40,752 bases of DNA from an uncultured Alphaproteobacteria bacterium (GTDB taxonomy: Bacteria; Pseudomonadota; Alphaproteobacteria; HIMB59; GCA-002718135). Position numbers and translations under genes: made by a program. How positions within the stretch are numbered: position 1 is the first letter of the stretch; the number at the start of each line of letters is the position of its first letter. This document shows positions 26,211 through 34,886 of this stretch, piece after piece. The stretch spans positions 96,249-137,000 of the forward strand of contig CABYRH010000004.1 of the NCBI GenBank assembly GCA_902521315.1, read 5' to 3'. The notes under the pieces were generated by a model that was given only the letters and a program-made list of their open reading frames with translations, did not search any database and was not told where the DNA came from.

Positions 26211-27212
26211 CTAAACGTTTACCATGAATTCTAAAAATTCATTCACACAATTGTCCCAAGTTAATTTAAGAGTAAAATTTCTACAATCAACTCTTTTTAC
26301 TTTAAGTGCCTTCTTAACTGATTGTAACAAGTTATTATCTAAAGTGTTAATCTTTTCATCTGTTAACACATCTATGGGCCCGGTTACTGGATATGCAGCA
26401 ATTGGTGTTCCACTAGCCAATGCTTCAAGTATTACATTTCCTAAAGTGTCTGTTTTAGAAGGAAAGACAAATACATCTGCGTTTGCATAATATTTCGCTA
26501 GTTCATCTCCAGTTTTTACACCGACAAAATTTACTTCAGGATATTTATTAATATATTTTTGTAATTCGGGACCATCACCCACAACAGTTTTATTATAATT
26601 TCCTTTAAGTTTTAAAAATTCTTCAATATTTTTTTCAATTGCTACTCTACCAACATAAGTCAGTTGTCTATCTTTACTGTTTGTGTCTCTTTTATTTGGA
26701 TTAAATAATTCTGTATCAACACCTCTATTCCAAACTACTAAATTTTTAAAATCATATTTTTTTAACTCATTTAGCATTGAAACTGATGGAACAAGAACTC
26801 TTTCTGAATCACTATGTAGTCTTCTTAATATGGAGTATGTAAATCTCTTTGGGATAAAAGCTCTTTGCTTCATGTAGTCAGGAAAACGGGTGTGAAAGGA
26901 AGAAGTGTATTGTAGTTTATTTTTAAGGCAGTACTTACGACCAGCAAAACCTACTGGACCTTCAGTCATTATATGAACAATATCTGGATTAAATTCTTTA
27001 AAAAATTTTTCAGTAACTTTTTTAGTATTGTAAGAAATTTTTATTTCTTTGTACCTAGGATAACTAAAATTATTAAACATCTCAGGATGTAATATTTTAA
27101 TTTCAAAACCTTTTTTTTCTAGAATAGGTATAACGCTTTGAAATGTCGTAACTACGCCATTTACCTGAGGAACCCACGCATCACTAATTAACGCGATTTT
27201 TTTAGGCTGCAT
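26211..27212 (-). CDS. Agt-type diacylglycerol glycosyltransferase, copy 2
   Basis: 333 residues and the same architecture as the copy at 20759: ISDAWVPQVNGVVTTF, TSFHTRFPDY, YVGRVAIEKNIEEF, VVGDGPE, FPSKTDTLGNVILEALASGTP. About half or more of the residues match by eye, so they are diverged paralogues and could differ in sugar (for example glucose against glucuronate, as reported for P-starved marine bacteria). It overlaps plcP copy 2 by 11 bp. Confidence 0.83.
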   Translation of the reverse strand: MQPKKIALISDAWVPQVNGVVTTFQSVIPILEKKGFEIKILHPEMFNNFSYPRYKEIKISYNTKKVTEKFFKEFNPDIVHIMTEGPVGFAGRKYCLKNKLQYTSSFHTRFPDYMKQRAFIPKRFTYSILRRLHSDSERVLVPSVSMLNELKKYDFKNLVVWNRGVDTELFNPNKRDTNSKDRQLTYVGRVAIEKNIEEFLKLKGNYNKTVVGDGPELQKYINKYPEVNFVGVKTGDELAKYYANADVFVFPSKTDTLGNVILEALASGTPIAAYPVTGPIDVLTDEKINTLDNNLLQSVKKALKVKRVDCRNFTLKLTWDNCVNEFLEFMVNV

Positions 27213-28014
27213 CCTCTTTTATTTTTCGTCTTTCTTCTAAAGAAATTAATTTTAATTTTTCTCTTTCTTCGGGCCAATTAAGAATTGATAAATTGCCAAT
27301 TTCATCTTCAACGAGTGCTGTGCAACTTTCAATCCAGTCACCATCATTACAATAGAGAACACCATTTAATTCCTTTATTTCTGGTCTATGTATATGCCCG
27401 CACACAACAATATCGGCATTTTCTCTTCTAGCTCTGTCAGATACAGCAAACTCAAAGTTACTAATAAAGTTTGTTGCATGCTTAGTTTTCTTTTTTAAAT
27501 ATTGAGACAGTGACCAATAAGACAAGCCCATCTTTCGTCGAATAAAATTGAATACATTATTTAACTTTAGTAAATATTCATAAAGTGCTGATCCCACTTT
27601 GGCTAACCACCTCGCATTAATTATCACAGCATCAAATTCATCTCCGTGTGTAATCAGTACTTTCCTTCCATCAGCTAATTGATGCGTATCTTCATTTTTT
27701 ATTGAAATTTCTCCAAAGGAAAAATTTGTAAAATCTTTTAATACTTCATCATGATTTCCTGGGATAAGCACTACCCTAGTTCCATTTTTCGCTTTCTTTA
27801 AAACTTTTTGAACCACGTCGTTATGTTCTTGTGGCCAATACATTTTCTTACGCATGCGCCATCCATCAACAATGTCGCCTACTAAAAATAAATATTCCGA
27901 ATCTGTTTCTTCTAAGAATTCTAAAAGCATTTTGCTTTTACAACCACTGGTTCCTAGATGGGTATCCGAAATCCAAATTGTGCGGTAAAATTTTTTATTA
28001 CTTTCAAATTTCAT
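27202..28014 (-). CDS. plcP: PlcP phospholipase C for lipid remodelling, copy 2
   Basis: 270 residues with all metal-site motifs (SDTHLG, GDIVDGW, GNHDE, HGDEFDA, GHIHRP). Very similar to copy 1, including ATNFISNFEFAVSD. First gene of the plcP-agt-aquaporin operon. No convincing Pho box upstream. CTGTTAT and ATACAAT at 28082-28099 on this strand are 11 bp apart but match poorly, so the two copies may be differently controlled. Confidence 0.85.
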   Translation of the reverse strand: MKFESNKKFYRTIWISDTHLGTSGCKSKMLLEFLEETDSEYLFLVGDIVDGWRMRKKMYWPQEHNDVVQKVLKKAKNGTRVVLIPGNHDEVLKDFTNFSFGEISIKNEDTHQLADGRKVLITHGDEFDAVIINARWLAKVGSALYEYLLKLNNVFNFIRRKMGLSYWSLSQYLKKKTKHATNFISNFEFAVSDRARRENADIVVCGHIHRPEIKELNGVLYCNDGDWIESCTALVEDEIGNLSILNWPEEREKLKLISLEERRKIKEDAA

Positions 28015-28100
28015 TAATTAAAGATTTGTTCTTATACATAAAAGTATCATTTTATAATACAATTTATTATTATATGTGTGTATTGTATAAAAATAACAGT

Positions 28101-28601
28101 ATGACGCAGAAAATTTGGTTTAAAAAAAAATCACCCCTTCACGGTTCTGGATTATTTGCAAAAACTAATATTAAAAAAGGCCAGAAAGTAATCCAATATA
28201 TTGGTGATAAAGTTACTAAAAGAGAGGGTGACAAAAGAGCAGATAAACAAATCCGCAAAGCAAAAAAAGATAAAAATAACGGCATGGTCTATGTTTTTGA
28301 ACTAAACAAGCGATACGACATAGACGGTGATGTTGATTATAACTTTGCAAAATTTATTAATCACTCATGTAATCCGAATTGTGAAGTAGACATCATAGAT
28401 AATGAGATTTGGATTTCTTCTATTAAACGAATAAAAAAAGGAGACGAACTTTTCTATAACTATGGTTATCCTTTTGATACAGATTTTATGGATCACATTT
28501 GTAAGTGTGGTTCTAGAAATTGTGTAGGTTATATTTTAAGTGACAATGATTGGCCAAAATTAAAAAAATATGAAAAAAAAACTAAGACTAAGTCTAAGTA
28601 A
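28101..28601 (+). CDS. SET-domain protein methyltransferase
   Basis: 166 residues from the ATG at 28101. SPLHGSGLFA opens the SET domain, INHSCNPNC (86-94) is the SAM and catalytic motif, ELFYNYGYPF (116-125) follows, and CKCGSRNC (134-141) is a post-SET zinc cluster. This is a lysine methyltransferase fold. Small bacterial homologues exist but their targets are mostly unknown. Upstream in-frame codons lack a sensible start. The lysine-rich end overlaps phoR by 32 bp, so it leads the phoR-pst operon. Confidence 0.85.
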   Translation: MTQKIWFKKKSPLHGSGLFAKTNIKKGQKVIQYIGDKVTKREGDKRADKQIRKAKKDKNNGMVYVFELNKRYDIDGDVDYNFAKFINHSCNPNCEVDIIDNEIWISSIKRIKKGDELFYNYGYPFDTDFMDHICKCGSRNCVGYILSDNDWPKLKKYEKKTKTKSK

Positions 28602-29622
28602 GATACCTTCGATTATTATTGCAATTGATACAAATAAGGAAATAATTTTTTACAATAATGCAGCTAAACAAAAATTTTTATTTATAGATGAAGGAAGAGA
28701 TCTCAATAATATTATTAGATCAACAGAGTTAAATACTTTTATTGATAAAGCCTTTAGGGAGAAAGAAGATTTTAGGTTTGAATTCACCCCATCTAATTTT
28801 AGTGATATGTATTTTATTGCTGACTTAATATTTGTTGAAAAAGATTATGAAGAATTATTAATATCACTAAACGATCAAAGTCTTCTTAAAAACTACGAAC
28901 AAATGCGAACAGATTTTGTGGCTAATGTAAGTCATGAATTGAGAACTCCTCTTTCCTCAATTCTAGGCTATGTTGAAACAATTAAAAATTCACTCAATGA
29001 AGATAAGAACAAAGACAAAACGGTTGGTAAATTTTTAGACACAATGGAAGATCAGGCTTGGCGTATGACTAGATTAGTCGAAGATTTATTATTACTAAGT
29101 AAATATGAGACTGAAGATAAGCCGATAGAATTTCAAGAAGCGAATATAAGGCAATTAATTGATGGCGTAGTAGATAATTTACAAAACAAGTTAATGGCAA
29201 AAAAAATTGAAGTTCAAATCAAGGATGATTTTGATAAGTCTACAATATCAGCAAACAAAGATGCTTTGATTCAAGTTTTTTTAAATCTAACTGATAATGC
29301 AATCAAATATAGCAAAGAAAATTCTACTATTGAAATTGAGCTTGAGAGTGTAATTGATGACAATACCACCTTTTGCCAAATAAGTTTTATAGATAAGGGA
29401 GAAGGCATATCGAAAGAGCATTTAACTAGACTTACTGAAAGATTTTATAGAGTAGATAAAAATAGATCTCGAAATCAAGGCGGTACGGGTTTGGGTTTAT
29501 CTATTGTTAAACATATAACTAATAGGCATAATGGTAAATTATCGATAAAAAGCAAGGTAGATAAGGGTTCAACATTTACTATTTCTTTACCAGTATTTCA
29601 GCAAACTGTAATAAATCCTTAA
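28570..29622 (+). CDS. phoR: PhoR sensor histidine kinase, apparently soluble
   Basis: 350 residues. A PAS domain (IPSIIIAIDTNKEIIFYNNA) precedes the phosphorylated H122 (NVSHELRTPLSS). The ATPase boxes are NLTDNAIKY, DKGEGIS and GGTGLGLSIVKH. It phosphorylates PhoB when phosphate is low. Classical PhoR has an N-terminal membrane anchor. None is visible here, and no in-frame upstream extension avoids the SET gene. Membrane contact may come through PstB-PhoU. Its 3' end contains the pstS Pho box. Confidence 0.9.
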   Translation: MKKKLRLSLSKIPSIIIAIDTNKEIIFYNNAAKQKFLFIDEGRDLNNIIRSTELNTFIDKAFREKEDFRFEFTPSNFSDMYFIADLIFVEKDYEELLISLNDQSLLKNYEQMRTDFVANVSHELRTPLSSILGYVETIKNSLNEDKNKDKTVGKFLDTMEDQAWRMTRLVEDLLLLSKYETEDKPIEFQEANIRQLIDGVVDNLQNKLMAKKIEVQIKDDFDKSTISANKDALIQVFLNLTDNAIKYSKENSTIEIELESVIDDNTTFCQISFIDKGEGISKEHLTRLTERFYRVDKNRSRNQGGTGLGLSIVKHITNRHNGKLSIKSKVDKGSTFTISLPVFQQTVINP

Positions 29623-29623
29623 T
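29606..29623 (+). promoter_or_regulatory. Candidate Pho box for pstS
   Basis: CTGTAAT and CCTTAAT are 11 bp apart across the phoR stop codon, 41 bp before the preferred pstS start. It would allow pstS induction independent of phoR. Confidence 0.42.
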
Positions 29624-29664
29624 ATATATTCTTTAGGACAACCTTATTTTAAATGAGGCTTAAT

Positions 29665-30660
29665 ATGAAAAATTTAATCAAATTAATTGCTGTCCTTGCT
29701 TTATTTGGAACTACTTCAGTTTCAGCAAGAGACTATATTTCAATTGTAGGATCTTCTACAGTTTATCCTTTCGCTACTTTAGTTGCTGAAAAAATGGCAT
29801 CTCAAGGAATGAAAGCACCCGTAATTGAATCAACTGGTTCTGGTGGAGGACACAAATTATTTTGTGCAGGTGTTGGAGTTGAACATCCAGATATCACTAA
29901 CTCTTCAAGAGCACAAAAAGATAAAGAATTCAAACTTTGTCAAGATGGTGGTGTAACCGATATCATCGAAGTTAGAGTTGGTAATGATGGTATAGCTTTT
30001 GCATACGCTGCAGATTATGAATGGAAATATACTAACGGTGCTACAATGAAAGGTGGCATTGATTTAACTAAAGAAGAAATCTGGCAGGCAATGGCTAGAG
30101 ATAATGCAAATGCTCCAACAACTTGGTATGAAATAGATAAAAGATTACCAAAAGTTGAAATTTCTATCATGGCACCTCCTCCAACTTCTGGAACAAGAGA
30201 TGCATTTGACTCACTTGTAATGAAAAAGGGTTGTGTTAAAGATATGTTAGTTGCTGACGGTGATTGTCAAGCGTATCGTGAAGATGGCCATGTTATTGAA
30301 GGTGGTGAAAATGATGAACTGTATGTTGAGCATATAACTAAAGAACAAGGTGCATTCGGTATCTTTGGTTATAGTTTTGTATCTAATAATTCTGATAAAG
30401 TTAAAGCGTCAATGATTAACGGTGTTGAAATCTCTATGGAAGGTATCCAAGATTATTCATATCCAATAGCAAGACCTTTATTCTTCTACATTAAAAAAGC
30501 ACACATTGGTGTTATTCCTGGTTTAATGGATTATGTTAATGAGTTTGTAAGTGAAGAAGCAACAGAAGGTTACTTACTAGATGCTGGACTTGTTCAACTA
30601 AGTCCTGCGGATAGAGCAGCTGTTCTTGATGCTATTTCTAATCAAACAAATTATAAATAA
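29665..30660 (+). CDS. pstS: Phosphate-binding periplasmic protein PstS
   Basis: 331 residues from the second ATG, chosen because GAGG lies 6 bp before it (an in-frame ATG at 29653 overlaps that site). Signal peptide KNLIKLIAVLALFGTTSVSA. The phosphate pocket shows IVGSSTVYPFA, STGSGGGHKLF and PPPTSGTRDAF. It feeds PstCA. A strong terminator follows, which would raise PstS over the membrane parts. Confidence 0.94.
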   Translation: MKNLIKLIAVLALFGTTSVSARDYISIVGSSTVYPFATLVAEKMASQGMKAPVIESTGSGGGHKLFCAGVGVEHPDITNSSRAQKDKEFKLCQDGGVTDIIEVRVGNDGIAFAYAADYEWKYTNGATMKGGIDLTKEEIWQAMARDNANAPTTWYEIDKRLPKVEISIMAPPPTSGTRDAFDSLVMKKGCVKDMLVADGDCQAYREDGHVIEGGENDELYVEHITKEQGAFGIFGYSFVSNNSDKVKASMINGVEISMEGIQDYSYPIARPLFFYIKKAHIGVIPGLMDYVNEFVSEEATEGYLLDAGLVQLSPADRAAVLDAISNQTNYK

Positions 30661-30682
30661 AAATCTTAAATTTTTATAAAAT

Positions 30683-30708
30683 GGGGGCATACAAGCCCCC
30701 TTTTTTTT
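30683..30708 (+). terminator. Rho-independent terminator or attenuator between pstS and pstC
   Basis: GGGGGC and GCCCCC pair around a 6-base loop, followed by eight T. An intrinsic terminator inside the pst operon. Confidence 0.93.
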
Positions 30709-30723
30709 AATACTAAGTTATAA

Positions 30724-32097
30724 ATGTTTTTTTGGTCTTTAGTTTTAATTGCAGTCGGAATTTTCTCATCCTTTATATACGGAAGATCAAGAATTAAATT
30801 AAACTCTAAAAAACAAGGTACGAAAAGCAAATCTCTTCCCAATTATTACGCACAATACGTTTTAATGTGGTGTTTGTTTCCTGCACTAATTGTTTATTTT
30901 TCATGGGCTATTTTTCAAGAACAGATTATTCAAAACATAGTTATTAGTAACTTTGAATATATTGAGGGCGCAGTTTACAACGAAGGATTATTGTTAGCAG
31001 AGATTAGAAATGTTGCTAATAACCCTTCTTTTGCTGATGGTAAATCTATAGAAATAATTAATGCTGCAGCTCATTATTCTTCCTTAAGACAAATAAGTCA
31101 AATATCTTTTTATACCTCAATAATCATTATAATGTTACTTGGAGCCTTATACGCTTCACAAAAATTAAAACCAGAATTTCATGCTCAACATACAATTGAA
31201 AAATATATTCAATATATACTTATATTTTGTTCATCTGTTGCTATTTTCACTACAATAGGAATAGTTTTTTCACTAATATTTGAAAGCCTTCGCTTTTTTG
31301 CAGAAGTATCAATCTTCGAATTTTTATTTAGTACTGAGTGGTATCCTTTTATTCCAATTAGAGAAGGTCAAACAGCTGCAGAGGGATCCTTTGGTGCAGT
31401 ACCAATATTTGCTGGAACATTTTTAGTAATGGTAGTAGCCATGTGTGTTGCGGCACCTCTTGGATTATTAACAGCAATTTATTTAGCAGAATACGCAAGT
31501 CAAAGAGTTAGAAAAATAGTTAAACCTCTTCTCGAAATTTTGGCAGGGATACCAACAATAGTTTACGGGTTCTTTGCTTTTGTTAGTGTTGCACCTTTCG
31601 TTAAAGCATTTGGACAATCAATTGGAATTGATGCTTCACCAACAAGCGCTCTTGCAGCCGGCATGGTAATGGGGGTTATGATTATTCCTTTTATTTCTTC
31701 TTTATCTGATGATGTAATAAACTCTGTTCCACAAAGTCTAAGGGAAGCATCTCTTGGTATTGGCGCTAATAAAGCAGAAACTATTAAAAAAGTAATTTTA
31801 CCAGCAGCTTTACCTGGAATTGTAGGAGCATTTTTATTAGCAATATCCAGAGCGATAGGGGAGACTATGATTGTTGTAGTTGCAGCAGGCACAGCCCCCA
31901 ATCTTACGGGCAATCCTTTTGAAAACGTAACAACAGTTACAGTTCAAATTGTTGTGGCCTTAATAGGTGATCAAGAATTTGATAACCCAAGAACATTATC
32001 AGCATTTGCTTTAGGATTAGTTTTATTTGTTATTACATTATTTCTTAACATTATAGCTCTACAAATAGTAAAGAGATACAGGGAGCGTTATGAATAA
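30724..32097 (+). CDS. pstC: Phosphate ABC transporter permease PstC
   Basis: 457 residues. Two extra N-terminal helices precede the six-helix permease core, a form typical of Alphaproteobacteria. The coupling loop is SLREASLGIGANKAETIKK. IPTIVYGFFAF is a family motif. Starts 15 bp after the terminator T run, overlaps pstA by 8 bp. Confidence 0.93.
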   Translation: MFFWSLVLIAVGIFSSFIYGRSRIKLNSKKQGTKSKSLPNYYAQYVLMWCLFPALIVYFSWAIFQEQIIQNIVISNFEYIEGAVYNEGLLLAEIRNVANNPSFADGKSIEIINAAAHYSSLRQISQISFYTSIIIIMLLGALYASQKLKPEFHAQHTIEKYIQYILIFCSSVAIFTTIGIVFSLIFESLRFFAEVSIFEFLFSTEWYPFIPIREGQTAAEGSFGAVPIFAGTFLVMVVAMCVAAPLGLLTAIYLAEYASQRVRKIVKPLLEILAGIPTIVYGFFAFVSVAPFVKAFGQSIGIDASPTSALAAGMVMGVMIIPFISSLSDDVINSVPQSLREASLGIGANKAETIKKVILPAALPGIVGAFLLAISRAIGETMIVVVAAGTAPNLTGNPFENVTTVTVQIVVALIGDQEFDNPRTLSAFALGLVLFVITLFLNIIALQIVKRYRERYE

Positions 32098-33370
32098 TTC
32101 TATTGCTAAAGAAAAAATTGTTTCTTTGAGAAAAAAGAGAAGCTTAGAAGATATGCGATTTAAGTATTACGGCTTTACAGCTATGTGTTTATCTTTAGCA
32201 GTTTTAGTTTTTCTTTTGTATACAATATTTTCTAAAGGATACACTGCTTTTCAAAAAACAATTGTTCTCCTAGAAGTTGATTATAATCAAGAGGTTTTAA
32301 AACTAACACCTGACTCTTCAGATGAAGATATGGAAAAAGGAAAATTTTTTAGAGTTAAAAAACAGGCTATTGAAAATTTTTTCCCTGATCTCTCAAAATC
32401 AGATATTAAATTAGTAAAAAAATTATTTTCTATAAATGTAGATAAGGAAATTAAAGACTACTTCTTAGATAATCCTGAAGTTATTAATACTAAGCAACAA
32501 ATTTGGGTAACCGCCCATAGTGATGTGGATCAACTATTAAAAGGTAATTCAAGAAGGGATGTGCCAGAAGATAGAAGAAAATTAAATGATATTCAATTAA
32601 GTTATGTTGATCAATTAGTTGAAGAAAATAGAGTTAAACAAGTTTTTAATAATTTCTTTTTTACTAAAGCAGATTCAAGGCATCCTGAAATTGCTGGTGT
32701 AGCTGGTTCATTTATGGGATCATTATTTACTCTTTTTACTGTTTTTATTTTATCTTTTCCAATTGCTATAGGAGCGTCTGTTTATCTTGAGGAATTTGCT
32801 CCAAAAAATAGAATAACTGAATTAATAGAAGTAAATATTTCAAATCTAGCAGCAGTCCCATCAATAGTTTTTGGACTACTTGGGTTGGGGGTATTGCTTA
32901 ATGTTTTTGGTCTTCCAAGGAGTACACCGTTAGTTGGAGGGTCCGTATTAGCCTTAATGACGTTACCAACCATTATCATTGCCTGTCGAGCTTCATTGAA
33001 AGCTGTTCCTCCTTCAATTAAAGAAGGAGCACTTGCAGTTGGAGCAACAAAAACACAAGCGGTATTTCATCATGTCGTACCCCTTGCACTACCAGGGACT
33101 TTAACAGGGACTATTATTGGATTAGCACAAGCATTAGGAGAAACAGCACCACTAATAATGATTGGCATGATTGCATTTATTCCTAATATTCCAACTGGTT
33201 TAACAGAACCTTCAGCAGCACTACCTGTTCAAATATATCTTTGGGTGGAAAGTGCAGAAAGAGGTTTTCAAGAAAAATCAGCCGCAGCAATAATGGTAAT
33301 TTTAATATTTTTGTTTATGATGAATGCCATTGCAGTGTTCTTAAGAAATAGATTTGAAAGGAAGTGGTAA
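32090..33370 (+). CDS. pstA: Phosphate ABC transporter permease PstA
   Basis: 426 residues. After a first helix (about 30-50) a large polar insert of about 150 residues, probably periplasmic, comes before the permease core. The coupling loop is SIKEGALAVGATKTQAVFHH and AAVPSIVFGLLGLG is diagnostic. Ends 3 bp before pstB. Confidence 0.93.
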   Translation: MNNSIAKEKIVSLRKKRSLEDMRFKYYGFTAMCLSLAVLVFLLYTIFSKGYTAFQKTIVLLEVDYNQEVLKLTPDSSDEDMEKGKFFRVKKQAIENFFPDLSKSDIKLVKKLFSINVDKEIKDYFLDNPEVINTKQQIWVTAHSDVDQLLKGNSRRDVPEDRRKLNDIQLSYVDQLVEENRVKQVFNNFFFTKADSRHPEIAGVAGSFMGSLFTLFTVFILSFPIAIGASVYLEEFAPKNRITELIEVNISNLAAVPSIVFGLLGLGVLLNVFGLPRSTPLVGGSVLALMTLPTIIIACRASLKAVPPSIKEGALAVGATKTQAVFHHVVPLALPGTLTGTIIGLAQALGETAPLIMIGMIAFIPNIPTGLTEPSAALPVQIYLWVESAERGFQEKSAAAIMVILIFLFMMNAIAVFLRNRFERKW

Positions 33371-33373
33371 AAC

Positions 33374-34135
33374 ATGAGTAACTCTAAAATATTGGCAAAT
33401 GGTGTAGATGTATATTATGGATCCAAACAAGCTCTTTTTGGAATCTCAATGGATATCAAGGAGAAAGAAGTTACGGCATTAATCGGTCCTTCAGGATGTG
33501 GTAAATCAACTTTCTTAAGATGTATAAACAGAATGAATGATTTAATTGAAATATGTAAAGTATCGGGATCAATAAAAGTAGATAACGAAGAAATTATTAG
33601 TGAAAAAACCGATGTTGTAAGTCTAAGATCTAAAATTGGAATGGTATTTCAAAAACCAAATCCTTTTCCTAAATCTATTTTTGATAATGTTGCTTATGGC
33701 CCAACTATACATGGTTTAGTTGACTCAAAAAATGAATTAGAAGAAATTGTACATTCATCATTAAAAAAGGCAGGTCTATTTGATGAAGTAAAAGATCGAT
33801 TAAATGAACCTGGAACAAGTTTATCAGGCGGTCAACAACAACGATTATGTATTGCAAGAGCAATTGCTGTTAATCCTGAAATAATCCTAATGGATGAACC
33901 TTGCTCTGCTTTAGATCCAATAGCAACTGCTATTATAGAAGAATTAATTGATGAGTTAAGATTAAACTATACAATTATTATAGTAACTCATTCTATGCAA
34001 CAGGCAGCCAGGGTTTCGCAGAAAACATGTTTCTTCCATTTAGGAGAATTAATAGAAACGGGTGAGACAAACAAAATTTTTACAAATCCTGATAATACAA
34101 AAACACAGGATTACATTACAGGGAGATTTGGTTAA
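33374..34135 (+). CDS. pstB: Phosphate ABC transporter ATPase PstB
   Basis: 253 residues. Walker [10 protein letters not shown], the PstB-typical [11 protein letters not shown], signature [14 protein letters not shown], Walker [15 protein letters not shown]-loop THSMQQAAR. Powers PstCA and is thought to relay phosphate status through PhoU to PhoR. Overlaps phoU by one base. Confidence 0.96.
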   Translation: MSNSKILANGVDVYYGSKQALFGISMDIKEKEVTALIGPSGCGKSTFLRCINRMNDLIEICKVSGSIKVDNEEIISEKTDVVSLRSKIGMVFQKPNPFPKSIFDNVAYGPTIHGLVDSKNELEEIVHSSLKKAGLFDEVKDRLNEPGTSLSGGQQQRLCIARAIAVNPEIILMDEPCSALDPIATAIIEELIDELRLNYTIIIVTHSMQQAARVSQKTCFFHLGELIETGETNKIFTNPDNTKTQDYITGRFG

Positions 34136-34845
34136 TGAAACAAGAAGGACATATTGTAAAATCATATGATGAAGAAATTAGAGACATTAAAAATAATATT
34201 GTTGATATGGGCAGTTTAGTTGAAAATCAACTAAAAGACTCACTTCAATGTTTAAAGGATAAAGATACAGAATTTGCAGAAAAAATTATAGAAAACGATG
34301 ATGTAATTGATAAAGCATATAATACTCTTGATCAAAGCTTAGTTGAAATACTTGGCAAAAGACAACCGATGGCTGCAGACTTACGAACAATTTTTTCAGC
34401 AATTAAAATCAATAAAGATCTAGAAAGAATAGGAGATCATGCAACAAATATTGCCAAAAGAGTAGCAGTAGCAGAAATAGTTTTGCCAGAAAAACCTTCG
34501 AGAGATATTATTAATATGGGTGCACAAGTAAATATAATGATTAGTGAAGTAATAAAAGCTTTTTTAGAATTTTCAGATCAAGCCGCAAAAAAAGTTTGGT
34601 TAATGGATAGACAAATTGATGAAGAATATCTTGGAATATTAAGACAACTATTAACCTACATGATGGAAGAACCAAAAAGAATCACAGCATGTACAAGTCT
34701 TTTATATATGGTTAAAGACCTAGAGCGAATTGGTGATTATGTACAAAATATAGCTGAAGATATTTATTATGCAGTTTCTGGTGAGCCCCTATTTGATGGT
34801 AATCCAGACCCAACCTGGGAAGCAATTCTTCCAAAGAAAAAATAA
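34135..34845 (+). CDS. phoU: PhoU phosphate-signalling protein
   Basis: 236 residues, two three-helix PhoU repeats. The metal-binding signatures KINKDLERIGDHATNIAK (about 96-113) and MVKDLERIGDYVQNIAED are both intact. It represses PhoR signalling when phosphate is plentiful. One-base overlap with pstB. A Pho box for phoB follows the stop at once. Confidence 0.95.
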   Translation: MKQEGHIVKSYDEEIRDIKNNIVDMGSLVENQLKDSLQCLKDKDTEFAEKIIENDDVIDKAYNTLDQSLVEILGKRQPMAADLRTIFSAIKINKDLERIGDHATNIAKRVAVAEIVLPEKPSRDIINMGAQVNIMISEVIKAFLEFSDQAAKKVWLMDRQIDEEYLGILRQLLTYMMEEPKRITACTSLLYMVKDLERIGDYVQNIAEDIYYAVSGEPLFDGNPDPTWEAILPKKK

Positions 34846-34846
34846 A

Positions 34847-34864
34847 TTGTAATAGAATTGTAAC
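34847..34864 (+). promoter_or_regulatory. Candidate Pho box for phoB
   Basis: TTGTAAT and TTGTAAC are 11 bp apart, and ATTTAAT follows 11 bp later, overlapping a -10-like TTTAAT. The clearest copy of the motif, suggesting PhoB controls its own gene. Confidence 0.6.
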
Positions 34865-34886
34865 AAAAATTTAATAGTAGAGATTC

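Noticed and set aside
28082-28099. CTGTTAT and ATACAAT, 11 bp apart on the minus strand, upstream of plcP copy 2
   Set aside because: Phase is right but the second heptamer fits poorly and no third follows. In this AT-rich DNA it may be chance.
31563-31913. Antisense open frame of 116 codons inside pstC
   Set aside because: Shadow of the helical, alanine- and valine-rich permease core. No start signal.
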